A stretch of DNA of 64,000 bases from positions 6,448,001 to 6,512,000 of the forward strand of contig NZ_CP107976.1 in assembly GCF_036099295.1 (NCBI RefSeq), written 5' to 3'. Source of the DNA: Streptomyces sp. NBC_00358. Lineage in GTDB: Bacteria > Actinomycetota > Actinomycetes > Streptomycetales > Streptomycetaceae. Shown piece by piece: positions 54,038-62,496 of the stretch. The first letter of the stretch is position 1; each line of letters starts with the position of its first letter. A program made the translations under genes and the position numbers. The notes below the pieces were generated by a model, which saw only the letters and a list, made by a program, of their open reading frames with translations, ran no database searches and had not been told where the DNA came from.

Positions 54038-55516
54038 GTGACCGCTGAGGCCATGGAGGCGGGCCCCGGTAAGGGTGCGGCTGCCGACGGGGACCGACCC
54101 CTGCGCATCGCGCTCCTCACCTACAAGGGAAACCCTTTCTGTGGCGGCCAGGGTGTGTACGTACGACACCTCTCGCGCGAGCTCGCCCGCCTCGGCCACC
54201 GTGTCGAGGTCATCGGATCCCAGCCCTACCCCGTGCTCGACGAGGGCCTTCCCGAGCTGAGCCTCACCGAGCTGCCCAGTCTCGACCTGTACCGCCAGCC
54301 CGACCCCTTCCGGACCCCCGCGCGCGAGGAGTACCGGGACTGGGTCGACGCACTGGAGGTCGGCACGATGTGGACCGGCGGCTTTCCCGAGCCGCTGACC
54401 TTCTCGCTGCGCGCCCGCCGTCACCTGCGGGCCCGGCGCGGCGAGTTCGACGTCATCCACGACAACCAGACGCTCGGATACGGCCTGTTGGGGAATGTCG
54501 GTGCCCCGCTGGTGACCACCATCCACCACCCCATCACCGTCGACCGGCAACTGGAGCTGGACGCCGCGGAGGGCTGGCAGCGCCGCGCGTCCGTCCGCCG
54601 CTGGTACGCCTTCACCCGCATGCAGAAGCGCGTCGCGCGCCGCCTGCCGTCGGTCCTCACGGTCTCCGGCACCTCCCGCCAGGAGATCGTCGACCACCTG
54701 CGCGTCGAGCGGGACCGCATCCACGTCGTCCACATCGGCGCGGACACCGACCTCTTCTCGCCGGATCCGTCCGTGCCCCAGATCCCGGGCCGTATCGTCA
54801 CCACGTCCAGCGCGGATGTGCCGCTCAAGGGCCTGGTCTTCCTCGTCGAGGCCCTCGCGAAGGTGCGCACCGAGCACCCGGGCGCGCACCTCGTCGTCGT
54901 CGGCAGGCGCGCCGAGGACGGGCCGGTCGCCCAGACCATCGAGCGGTACGGCCTCGACGGTGCCGTCGAGTTCGTCAAGGGCATCTCCGACGCCGAACTC
55001 GTCGACCTGGTCCGCTCGGCCGAAGTCGCCTGCGTGCCCTCCCTGTACGAGGGCTTCTCGCTGCCCGCCGCCGAGGCGATGGCCACGGGGACCCCGCTGG
55101 TGGCGACCACCGGCGGAGCGATCCCTGAGGTCGCGGGACCCGACGGCGAGACCTGCCTGGCGGTCCCGCCGGGCGACTCGGGGGCGCTGGCCGGAGCCCT
55201 CACCCGGCTCCTCGGCGACCCCGGACTCCGGGCGCGACTGGGCTCCGCCGGGCGCGAACGCGTCCTCGCCCACTTCACCTGGGCCAAGGCCGCCGAGGGC
55301 ACGGTGGCCCACTACCGTGCGGCGATGGCCCTTTCGGCGTCCCGCCCGGGATCGCGCGGGCCGGCCTCCGCCGCCCCGGGCACCGACGGGCGCGCCCGGG
55401 CGCAGGACGCCGGCCCCTCGGCGACCGCGGCTCCCGACCGCTCCGAGGCCGCGGACGGGACCCTCCCCGCCGAAGAACTAGTTGCAGCCAACCGCGAAAG
55501 CAGGGCCACGTGCTGA
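54038..55516 (+). CDS. GT4/GT1-type glycosyltransferase
   Basis: The start is GTG 54038. A GT-B enzyme: the N-terminal domain begins IALLTYKGNPFCGGQGVYVR, and the donor site is in SAEVACVPSLYEGFSLPAAE (the EGF-x7-E motif) with ATTGGAIPEVAG. The last 60 residues are a Ser/Ala/Pro-rich tail. There is no signal peptide, so it acts in the cytoplasm, likely on a lipid or small acceptor. Its stop overlaps the methyltransferase start. Neither donor nor acceptor can be named. Confidence 0.9.
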   Translation: MTAEAMEAGPGKGAAADGDRPLRIALLTYKGNPFCGGQGVYVRHLSRELARLGHRVEVIGSQPYPVLDEGLPELSLTELPSLDLYRQPDPFRTPAREEYRDWVDALEVGTMWTGGFPEPLTFSLRARRHLRARRGEFDVIHDNQTLGYGLLGNVGAPLVTTIHHPITVDRQLELDAAEGWQRRASVRRWYAFTRMQKRVARRLPSVLTVSGTSRQEIVDHLRVERDRIHVVHIGADTDLFSPDPSVPQIPGRIVTTSSADVPLKGLVFLVEALAKVRTEHPGAHLVVVGRRAEDGPVAQTIERYGLDGAVEFVKGISDAELVDLVRSAEVACVPSLYEGFSLPAAEAMATGTPLVATTGGAIPEVAGPDGETCLAVPPGDSGALAGALTRLLGDPGLRARLGSAGRERVLAHFTWAKAAEGTVAHYRAAMALSASRPGSRGPASAAPGTDGRARAQDAGPSATAAPDRSEAADGTLPAEELVAANRESRATC

Positions 55517-56286
55517 CCGTCGACTTCTCCCGGTTCCCGCTCGCCCCGGGCGACCGCGTCCTGGACCTCGGATGCGGTGCCGGTCGGCACGCGTTCGAGT
55601 GCTACCGGCGCGGCGCGCAGGTCGTGGCGCTTGACCAGAACGGCGAGGAGATCCGCGAGGTCGCGAAGTGGTTCGCGGCGATGAAGGAGGCCGGGGAGGC
55701 GCCCGCGGGGGCCACCGCGACGGCCATGGAGGGCGACGCGCTCGCGCTGCCCTTCCCCGACGAGTCCTTCGACGTCGTGATCATCTCCGAGGTCATGGAG
55801 CACATCCCGGACGACAAGGGCGTCCTCGCCGAGATGGTCCGCGTGCTCAGGCCCGGCGGCCGGATCGCCATCACCGTGCCCCGCTACGGGCCGGAGAAGG
55901 TCTGCTGGTCCCTGTCCGACGCCTACCACGAGGTCGAGGGCGGCCACATCCGCATCTACAAGGCGGACGAACTGCTCGGGAAGATCCGCGAGGCCGGGCT
56001 GCGGCCCTACGGCTCCCACCACGCGCACGCGCTGCACTCGCCCTACTGGTGGCTGAAGTGCGCGTTCGGCGTCGACAACGACAAGGCGCTGCCCGTGCGG
56101 GCGTACCACAAGCTGCTGGTCTGGGACATCATGAAGAAACCGCTGGCCACCCGGGTCGTCGAGCAGGCGTTGAACCCGCTGATCGGCAAGAGCTTCGTGG
56201 CGTACGCGACCAAGCCGCACCTGCCGACACTCGCCGACGCGACGACCGCTTCCGCGGCGGACGCCTCCGAGGCGGACGCCACGTGA
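55510..56286 (+). CDS. Class I SAM-dependent methyltransferase
   Basis: GTG 55510 lies inside the end of the glycosyltransferase gene (7-bp overlap). The AdoMet motifs are VLDLGCGAGRHAFECYRRGA, VVALDQNGEE, SFDVVIISEVMEHI and EMVRVLRPGGRIAITVPRYG, typical of UbiE/Methyltransf_11-type enzymes. The C-terminal half has aromatic segments (HHAHALHSPYWWLKCAFGVD) that may touch a lipid-like acceptor. It overlaps the toroid gene by four bases (GTGA at 56283-56286). Confidence 0.9.
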   Translation: MLTVDFSRFPLAPGDRVLDLGCGAGRHAFECYRRGAQVVALDQNGEEIREVAKWFAAMKEAGEAPAGATATAMEGDALALPFPDESFDVVIISEVMEHIPDDKGVLAEMVRVLRPGGRIAITVPRYGPEKVCWSLSDAYHEVEGGHIRIYKADELLGKIREAGLRPYGSHHAHALHSPYWWLKCAFGVDNDKALPVRAYHKLLVWDIMKKPLATRVVEQALNPLIGKSFVAYATKPHLPTLADATTASAADASEADAT

Positions 56287-57365
56287 CCACTCCCCGGCGG
56301 ACAGAACACCTCGTCCTGCCCGGGGTCCTCACCGTCGAGGAGGCCGCCGTCACCGTGCGCGGAATCCTCGGGGTGCAGCGCCCCGACGGAGCCATCCCGT
56401 GGTTCCGCGGCCACCACCTCGACCCGTGGGACCACACCGAGGCCGCCATGGCCCTCGACGCGGCCGGCGAGCACGAGGCCGCCGAGCGGGCCTACACGTG
56501 GCTGGCCCGGCATCAGAACGCGGACGGGTCCTGGTACGCGGCCTACGCGGACGGGGACTTCGAGGACGTCACCGACCGCGGCCGGGAGACCAACTTCTGC
56601 GCCTACATCGCGGTGGGCGTCTGGCACCACTACCTGGCGACCGGCGACGACGTCTTCCTGGACCGCATGTGGCCGGCCGTCTTCGCGGCCGTGGAGTTCG
56701 TACTGCGGCTCCAGCAGCCCGGCGGGCAGATCGGCTGGAAGCGCGAGGACGACGGGACCGCGGTCGACGACGCGCTGCTGACCGGGAGTTCGTCGGTCCA
56801 CCATGCGCTGCGCTGCGCGCTCGCCATCGCCGAACAGCGTGAAGAGCCGCAGCCCGACTGGGAGTTGGCGGTCGGCGCGCTACGGCACGCGATCCGGCTC
56901 CACCCGGAGCGGTTCCTCGACAAGGACCGCTACTCGATGGACTGGTACTACCCGGTGCTCGGCGGCGCGTTGACCGGCGCCGAGGCCAAGTCCCGTATCG
57001 AGGAGGGCTGGGACCGTTTCGTCGTACCCGGTTTCGGGGTGCGCTGCGTCGTTCCCAACCCGTGGGTCACCGGTGGCGAATCGGCCGAACTCGCCCTGGC
57101 CCTCTGGGCGGTGGGCGAGTCGGACCGCGCGCTGGAGATCCTTCAGTCCATCCAGCACCTGCGCGATCCGAAGACCGGTCTGTACTGGACGGGTTATGTC
57201 TTCGAGGACCAGGCCATCTGGCCCGAGGAGCTCACCACCTGGACGGCGGGTTCCCTGCTGCTGGCGGTCGCCGCACTGGGCGGCGACGAGCCCACCTGCG
57301 CGGTCTTCGGCGGCGAGCGCCTTCCGACCGGCCTGGACCCGGACTGCTGCGCAGAGACCCGCTGA
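56283..57365 (+). CDS. Cytoplasmic alpha/alpha-toroid ('prenyltransferase' type) protein
   Basis: GTG 56283 overlaps the methyltransferase stop. The 360 residues are a repeat toroid: GVQRPDGAIPWFRGHHLDPW, WLARHQNADGSWYAAYADGD, FCAYIAVGVWHHYLATGDD and PKTGLYWTGYVFEDQAIWPE. Databases often label such proteins prenyltransferase, but several Asp/Glu/Trp positions (HLDPWDHTEA, DWYYP) look more like an alpha6-barrel glycoside hydrolase. It probably processes a glycan or glycolipid made by the two preceding enzymes; the true reaction is unknown. Confidence 0.85.
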   Translation: MTTPRRTEHLVLPGVLTVEEAAVTVRGILGVQRPDGAIPWFRGHHLDPWDHTEAAMALDAAGEHEAAERAYTWLARHQNADGSWYAAYADGDFEDVTDRGRETNFCAYIAVGVWHHYLATGDDVFLDRMWPAVFAAVEFVLRLQQPGGQIGWKREDDGTAVDDALLTGSSSVHHALRCALAIAEQREEPQPDWELAVGALRHAIRLHPERFLDKDRYSMDWYYPVLGGALTGAEAKSRIEEGWDRFVVPGFGVRCVVPNPWVTGGESAELALALWAVGESDRALEILQSIQHLRDPKTGLYWTGYVFEDQAIWPEELTTWTAGSLLLAVAALGGDEPTCAVFGGERLPTGLDPDCCAETR

Positions 57366-57440
57366 ACCGTCCGGACGGGCCGGGCCGTCGGGGCCGCGGC
57401 GCCGTCCGGACGCTCCTGACTCTCGGGGTGTTCGGGGCCG

Positions 57441-57734
57441 TCAGTGCCGGTGCATGCGGTTGGCCACCGCGTGGCCCACGAACAGGTAGACGACGGCGGC
57501 GAGACCGTAGCCGGCGACCACGCGTGCCCACTGCTCGTCGAAGGTGAACAGGTCACGCGACCAGCCGGCCAGCCAGCTCGCCATGTGGTGGATGAACTGC
57601 ACGAGGTCGTTGCCACGGTTGGCGTCGAGCAGATACATCAGAATCCAGAGACCGAGGATGACGGCCATAACATCCGCGACGATCGCGATGACCGTCCCCG
57701 CAGAATTCGAGCCGTTGCGATATCGAGGGGACAT
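57441..57734 (-). CDS. Small two-helix membrane protein
   Basis: ATG 57734 (MSPRYRNGSNSAGTVIAI) gives 97 residues; GTG 57782 is an alternative start. Two membrane helices (AIVADVMAVILGLWILMYLL and VVAGYGLAAVVYLFVGHAVA) flank a loop with WLAGWSRDLFTF and a His-rich tail. It is conserved-looking but of unknown function. It lies convergent with the glycosyltransferase operon and divergent from the lipoprotein gene. Confidence 0.75.
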   Translation of the reverse strand: MSPRYRNGSNSAGTVIAIVADVMAVILGLWILMYLLDANRGNDLVQFIHHMASWLAGWSRDLFTFDEQWARVVAGYGLAAVVYLFVGHAVANRMHRH

Positions 57735-57895
57735 GGACAGCGGGTTGCCCGTCAATCCTGGATGAAACCCGAACGGGTTCACTCAAGTGGCACGGTGGCC
57801 GGGGCCGGGTGAGGCTGCCGGGGAGAGCCGTCCTCCCCCGCGAACGGGGAGAACCGGCGGACCGGGGACAACCGTTCCCTCATCCGGAGGATCCC

Positions 57896-58459
57896 GTGCC
57901 CGTACCGATACGCCGCCTGATCGTGGCGCTGACCCTCTCCTGTGTCCTCATCGGCGGCGCCACGGCCTGCGGTGGCGGATCGGACCAGGACACCACCGCG
58001 GCTGCCGCCAGTCCCACTCCGACCACTTCGGCGCAGAAGCAGAAGTTCGCCAAGACCCGCTTCGTGGCCAACGCCGGGCTCGCGGCCGGCGCCACCTACC
58101 AGTGGATCGTCAAACCCTGGAAGGCGGGCACGTTCAAGAAGGGCGCGAAGGGCCGCAGGGTCGCCCTGGTCAAGGCCGGGCTCGCCGGCGCCTTCGCGTA
58201 CAACCGGCTCAAGGCCGCCTCGAAGAACGCCGAGGGCGATCCCTTGCTGTCCAAGGCCCTCGCCCCGCTCGCCGTGGGTATCGCCGCGCTCAAGGGCCTG
58301 CCCGCGAAGCTGCGGAACGGCGACTCCACCGACGCCGTCGTGAACTCCTTCGACGACATCATCAACAAGGTGAAGGCGGCGGGGAAGAGCGCGGGTGCCG
58401 AGGTCCAGGACAAGGTGCCGTCGGTGTCCCAGCTCAGCGGAAGCCAGGACACCACCTAG
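57896..58459 (+). CDS. Lipoprotein of unknown function
   Basis: GTG 57896 has GGAGG 5 nt upstream. The signal peptide RRLIVALTLSCVLIGG ends in the lipobox ATAC with Gly-rich residues after. The mature part is a Lys/Ala-rich helical protein of about 150 residues. I do not recognise the family. Its stop overlaps the end of the convergent LLM gene by four bases. Confidence 0.8.
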   Translation: MPVPIRRLIVALTLSCVLIGGATACGGGSDQDTTAAAASPTPTTSAQKQKFAKTRFVANAGLAAGATYQWIVKPWKAGTFKKGAKGRRVALVKAGLAGAFAYNRLKAASKNAEGDPLLSKALAPLAVGIAALKGLPAKLRNGDSTDAVVNSFDDIINKVKAAGKSAGAEVQDKVPSVSQLSGSQDTT

Positions 58460-59466
58460 GAGTTCAGCTCGGCCAGTACGCGGAGCGTGTGGGGGTCGGG
58501 GGACAGGAGCAGCAGGTCGGTCACCGGGCCCTTGCGCCACAACTCCAGCCGCTCGGAGATGCGTTCACGTGGTCCGACGAGCGAGATCTCGTCCGCGAAG
58601 GCGTCCGGTACCGCCAGTACGGCCTCCTCCCGGCGGCCTTCCAGGAACAGCCGCTGGATCCTGCGGGCCTCCTCCTCGAAGCCCATCCTGGCCATCAGAT
58701 CGGCGTGGAAGTTGCGGGCCGCGTGCCCCATCCCGCCGATGTAGAAGCCGAGCATCGCCTTGACCGGCAGCAGCCCCTCGGCGAGGTCGTCACAGACGTG
58801 CGCGCGGGCCATCGGCGCGACGGTGAAACCTTCGGGCAGGTCGGCCAGCGAGGCCTCGTACGCCTGCGGACGGGTCGGCGACCAGTACAGCGGCAGCCAG
58901 CCGTCCGCGATCCGGGTCGTCTGCGCGATGTTCTTCGGGCCCTCGGCACCGAGCAGGATCGGCAGTTCGGCCCGCAACGGGTGCGTGATCGGCTTCAGCG
59001 CCTTGCCGAGCCCGGTGCCGTCGGCGCCCCGGTACGGGTGGGAGTGGAAGCGCCCGTCCAGCTCGACCGGCCCCTCGCGCCTGAGGACCTGGCGTACGAC
59101 CTCGACGTACTCCCGGGTCGCGGTCAGCGGCGACTTCGGGAACGGCCTCCCGTACCAGCCCTCGACGACCTGAGGTCCCGACAGACCGAGGCCGAGCAGC
59201 ATGCGCCCGCCCGAGAGATGGTCCAGGGTGAGCGCGTGCATCGCGGTCGCGGTGGGGGAGCGCGCGGCCATCTGCGCGATCGCCGTGCCGAGTCGGATGC
59301 GCGTGGTGTGCGCGGCGATCCAGGTCAGCGGGGTGAAGGCGTCCGAACCCCATGACTCGGCGGTCCACACCGAGTGGTAGCCGAGCCGCTCCGCCTCCTG
59401 GGCGAGCGGCACATGGTCCGCCGAGGGGCCGCGCCCCCAGTAACCGAGCGCCAGACCGAGCCGCAT
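58456..59466 (-). CDS. LLM-class F420-dependent oxidoreductase
   Basis: The luciferase-like barrel is clear: GLALGYWGRGPSADHVPLAQ, SVWTAESWGSDAFTPLTWIA, IRLGTAIAQMAARSPTATAM and HLSGGRMLLGLGLSGPQVVE, with the WYGRPF loop typical of F420-using members. Length 336 fits. A homologous enzyme is encoded in the mycobacterial cholesterol region (Rv3520c), so a steroid link is possible. A 15-bp palindrome lies 21 bp upstream. Confidence 0.9.
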   Translation of the reverse strand: MRLGLALGYWGRGPSADHVPLAQEAERLGYHSVWTAESWGSDAFTPLTWIAAHTTRIRLGTAIAQMAARSPTATAMHALTLDHLSGGRMLLGLGLSGPQVVEGWYGRPFPKSPLTATREYVEVVRQVLRREGPVELDGRFHSHPYRGADGTGLGKALKPITHPLRAELPILLGAEGPKNIAQTTRIADGWLPLYWSPTRPQAYEASLADLPEGFTVAPMARAHVCDDLAEGLLPVKAMLGFYIGGMGHAARNFHADLMARMGFEEEARRIQRLFLEGRREEAVLAVPDAFADEISLVGPRERISERLELWRKGPVTDLLLLSPDPHTLRVLAELNS

Positions 59467-59487
59467 GTCGCCTCCAGAAGCAGGATT

Positions 59488-59502
59488 CTGACGATTCGTC
59501 AG
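59488..59502. promoter_or_regulatory. TetR-type operator candidate
   Basis: CTGACGATTCGTCAG is a perfect 15-nt palindrome immediately upstream of the LLM oxidoreductase gene. Its sequence differs from the KstR motif, so another regulator is implied. Confidence 0.6.
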
Positions 59503-59527
59503 TTAGCGAGGTGCTGCGACTGTACGA

Positions 59528-59563
59528 CAACGGCCCCCCGCCGGAAAGGGCGAGGGGCCGTTG
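59528..59563 (-). terminator. Terminator of the DUF5336 gene
   Basis: CAACGGCCCC (59528-59537) pairs with GGGGCCGTTG (59554-59563), 16 bp beyond the stop on the minus strand. Confidence 0.75.
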
Positions 59564-59579
59564 CCACGACGTCGGCGGA

Positions 59580-60413
59580 TCAGCCGCGCTGGATCCCCGA
59601 GGTGTCCTGGAGCACACCGCGACGGCCGTCCTGCGTCTGCGCCACCAGGGTCGCACCGCGCTGCTCGACGGCCAGGTACCAGGTGCCCGGCGCCAGTTCG
59701 GCGATCGGCGCCTGCGAACCGTCCTCCGCGAACAGCGGACGCGCGACCGGCACGGCGAACCAGAACGGCGAGAAGTCCTGAGCCGGCATCTGCGTCTGCG
59801 GGGCCGGCGGCTGGCTCGGCTGCCCGCCGAACGACGGCTGCCCCGGCTGCGACGGCTGAGCACCGTAGGGCTGCTGACCGGGTTGGCTCGGCTGCCCCGG
59901 CTGCGAGGCGCCCGGGTACCCGTAACCACCCTGCGGCTGACCGCCGTAGGGCTGGGGAGCGGGAGTCGCCGGCGCGCCGACGAGGGCGGCGCCCAGAGCC
60001 GGGACCAGCGGGGTGGCGATCGCGGCCGCCGCCAGGAGCAGGGTGCCGATCAGGCCGAGGATGAGACCGGCGCCCGCGCCGATGTCACCGATGGTGGAGC
60101 CGCTGTACGGGCCCAGCGGGTCGATGATCGTCCAGAACGCCGTCCAGACCGAGAACAGGGCGAGCGCGACACCGAGCTGACCGAGGTCCAGTCCGATGAC
60201 CTTGCGCGGTTGCGGAAGGGCGCGGGAGACAACGATCAGAGCCGCACCGGCGATGCCACCCACGTACATGCTCATCACCAGGCCCAGGTTGTCCCAGGCG
60301 TTGGGGGCGTTGGTGCCGTCGGCGTCGAACGTGTGCAGGAACGACGCGATGAACAGCAATACCGCTGCTCCGATCACCACGCCGTCGCCTCGAGTGAGGG
60401 AGCGGATATTCAC
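59580..60413 (-). CDS. DUF5336-type membrane protein ('34 kDa antigenic protein' family)
   Basis: The start is GTG 60413. Four membrane helices occupy residues 10-150 (GVVIGAAVLLFIASFLHTF, MSMYVGGIAGAALIVVS, GQLGVALALFSVWTAFWTII, AGLILGLIGTLLLAAAAIA). A Gln/Pro/Gly-rich stretch with repeated SQPGQP and PYGGQP follows, then a small C-terminal beta domain (FSPFWFAVPVARPLFAEDG). The family is found in actinobacteria and its role is unknown. Confidence 0.85.
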   Translation of the reverse strand: MNIRSLTRGDGVVIGAAVLLFIASFLHTFDADGTNAPNAWDNLGLVMSMYVGGIAGAALIVVSRALPQPRKVIGLDLGQLGVALALFSVWTAFWTIIDPLGPYSGSTIGDIGAGAGLILGLIGTLLLAAAAIATPLVPALGAALVGAPATPAPQPYGGQPQGGYGYPGASQPGQPSQPGQQPYGAQPSQPGQPSFGGQPSQPPAPQTQMPAQDFSPFWFAVPVARPLFAEDGSQAPIAELAPGTWYLAVEQRGATLVAQTQDGRRGVLQDTSGIQRG

Positions 60414-60585
60414 TTCAGGTCCTTCGTCAGTCGTCTCGTCGTCGGTGAGGCATCGCTGTTCACCGTGTCGCCGTCATGGTGCCGTCGTCGGGACTCGGTG
60501 TGAAGCGCGGGGGTGGCCCTTTATCGTACGGAAGACACTATCGCCCGGACGATCAGGGTGTCCCCCGGGTTGGGGCCGTAGATCA

Positions 60586-61563
60586 CTACCCGTGCAGGAA
60601 ACCAACGATTCCTTCAGAGATCCCCCGTGCCGCCTTCTCGCGCCACGCGCCACTGGTGAGCAGCGCCGCGTCCTTGCTATCGCGCATGTTGCCGCACTCG
60701 ATGAACACCTTGGGAACCGTTGACAGATTGAGACCGCCGAGATCCTTTCGGACCACCAGTCCGGTGCCGTCACCGACGTAGTTGGAGGGGGCGCTGCCCG
60801 TCTCGCGGACGAAAAGACCCGCGATGCGCTCGCCCAAGTCGCGGGAGGAGGCGACGATCGGGCGGGTGTCGGCGGCGCCCGCGTGCACCGACGCCGGAAG
60901 GATCACATGGAAGCCGCGGTTGCCGGCCGCCGATCCGTCGGCGTGGATGGAGACGACCGCGTCCGCGTGCGCCGCGTTGCCGATACGGGCCCGCTCGTCG
61001 ACGCACGGTCCGAACGAGCGGTCGCCGTCCTGGGTCAACTTCACGGTGGCGCCCTGCTTTTCGAGGATCGCCCGCATCCGGTGCGCGACGTCGAGGGTGA
61101 ACCGGGCTTCCGTGTAACCCGCGTTGGTCGACGTGCCGGTCGTGTCGCACTCCTTCCGGTTCGTGCCGATGTCCACCTGGCGGTTGATCTCGGACGTGTG
61201 CCGGAAGTTGCTCGGGTTGTGCCCCGGGTCGATGACGATGACCTTGCCCTTGAGGGAGCCGGAGCCGGAGCCGGAGGCAGTGGGCCCGGAGGAGGACGGC
61301 GCAGGGGCCGACGGCGTACCCCCCTTGGCGTCGTCCGCCGTCGAGGCGGACGCCCGCGGGGAGGGAGAGCCGGAGCCCGGCGCGGAGGACGAGGACCCGG
61401 GAGCGGCCCGGTCGGACCCGCCCCCCGAATCGTCTCCCACGGCCTGGTACACCAGCCAGCCGGCCAGCGCGCCCGGTACGAGCGCGGCGAGCGCGACGGT
61501 GAGCGGTCCGCGCCGGGAGCGGCGCGGCTGGGGCGGATCGAAGTCAGGGCCTACGTACGACAC
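60586..61563 (-). CDS. N-acetylmuramoyl-L-alanine amidase (Amidase_3), membrane anchored
   Basis: An N-terminal basic segment and one membrane helix (LTVALAALVPGALAGWLVYQ) anchor the protein, followed by a Ser/Pro/Gly linker. The Amidase_3 zinc residues are in VIVIDPGHNPS, TLDVAHRMRAILEKQ, VVSIHADGSAAG and the catalytic Glu in VFIECGNMRDSKDA. It cuts the amide between muramic acid and L-Ala in peptidoglycan. Length 325 is typical. Confidence 0.93.
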   Translation of the reverse strand: MSYVGPDFDPPQPRRSRRGPLTVALAALVPGALAGWLVYQAVGDDSGGGSDRAAPGSSSSAPGSGSPSPRASASTADDAKGGTPSAPAPSSSGPTASGSGSGSLKGKVIVIDPGHNPSNFRHTSEINRQVDIGTNRKECDTTGTSTNAGYTEARFTLDVAHRMRAILEKQGATVKLTQDGDRSFGPCVDERARIGNAAHADAVVSIHADGSAAGNRGFHVILPASVHAGAADTRPIVASSRDLGERIAGLFVRETGSAPSNYVGDGTGLVVRKDLGGLNLSTVPKVFIECGNMRDSKDAALLTSGAWREKAARGISEGIVGFLHG

Positions 61564-61585
61564 GTCAGCGACTCTAACCGGGCGC

Positions 61586-62236
61586 TCAGATCCCTGCTCC
61601 GGTTCGCCGCAGGACGCGCAGTGAGCCGTTCACCGCGATCTCGGTGAACGCGCCCGATTCCAGGGCCCTGAGGTAGACGCGGTAGGGGGCCTGCCCGGTG
61701 AACTCGTCGGCGGGGTCAGGGAACACGTCGTGGATGACGAGGAGGCCGCCCTCGGCGACGTGCGGGGCCCAGCCCTCGTAGTCGCCGCTCGCGTGCTCGT
61801 CGGTGTGGCCGCCGTCGACGAAGACGAGCCCGAGGGGCGTGCGCCAGAAGCCGGCGATCTGCGGCGAGCGGCCGACCAGCGCGACCACGTGGTCCTCCAG
61901 GCCCGCCCGGTGGAGCGCCCGGCGGAAGGTGGGGAGCGTGTCCATGAGACCGATCTCGGGGTCGACCGTCGACGGGTCGTGGTACTCCCAGCCCGGCTGC
62001 TGCTCCTCGCTGCCCCGGTGGTGGTCGACCGTGAGCGCGGTCACCCCGGCCTCGCGGGCCGCGTCGGCGAGCAGGATCGTGGAACGGCCGCAGTAGGTGC
62101 CGACCTCCAGGAGCGGCAGCCCGAGCCGTCCGGCCTCGACGGCGGCCTCGTACAGCGCGAGCCCCTCATCCCTCGGCATGAACCCCTTCGCGGCCTCGAA
62201 GGCGGCGAGGATCTCGGGCTTGGGTGCCGCGGGCAT
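61586..62236 (-). CDS. Class I SAM methyltransferase (TylF-like fold)
   Basis: The 216-residue protein shows PLLEVGTYCGRSTILLADAA, LTVDHHRGSEE (acidic loop), LGLVFVDGGHTDEHASGDYE and GGLLVIHDVFPDP. The Asp-Asp/His arrangement (VDGGH and HDVF) matches metal-assisted sugar O-methyltransferases of the TylF/macrocin group. It lies 22 bp beyond the amidase start on the same strand, so the two may be cotranscribed. The substrate is unknown. Confidence 0.85.
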   Translation of the reverse strand: MPAAPKPEILAAFEAAKGFMPRDEGLALYEAAVEAGRLGLPLLEVGTYCGRSTILLADAAREAGVTALTVDHHRGSEEQQPGWEYHDPSTVDPEIGLMDTLPTFRRALHRAGLEDHVVALVGRSPQIAGFWRTPLGLVFVDGGHTDEHASGDYEGWAPHVAEGGLLVIHDVFPDPADEFTGQAPYRVYLRALESGAFTEIAVNGSLRVLRRTGAGI

Positions 62237-62440
62237 GGGGTCTCCTCCATCAAGGGCGAACGGCGGTTCGCGAACAGCGGTGTACGGACATCCGGCACGG
62301 ACGACCGGCGCGGACGACCGGCACGAGCGGTGGGCGGCACCGACATCCGGCGCGGACCTCGGGTACGTGCGTCGGGCCCGTGCGTCCGGTGCGAACGAAC
62401 CGGGTGGACAGGGCCCTGGCCCGCCCCATCGTGCACCAAA

Positions 62441-62464
62441 CCCCCGCCGCGTGGGCGGCGGGGG
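62441..62464 (-). terminator. Terminator of the last MFS gene
   Basis: CCCCCGCC (62441-62448) pairs with GGCGGGGG (62457-62464), about 33 bp beyond the MFS stop on the minus strand. Confidence 0.75.
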
Positions 62465-62496
62465 TGTCGATGATCACTTCGCGGCGGGTCCGCGTG

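Noticed and set aside
53090..62236. A secondary-metabolite gene cluster (glycosyltransferase, methyltransferases, 'prenyltransferase', regulator, oxidoreductase)
   Set aside because: There is no core synthase (PKS, NRPS, terpene cyclase, RiPP precursor), and the toroid lacks prenyltransferase residues. Steroid catabolism and envelope functions explain the genes better.
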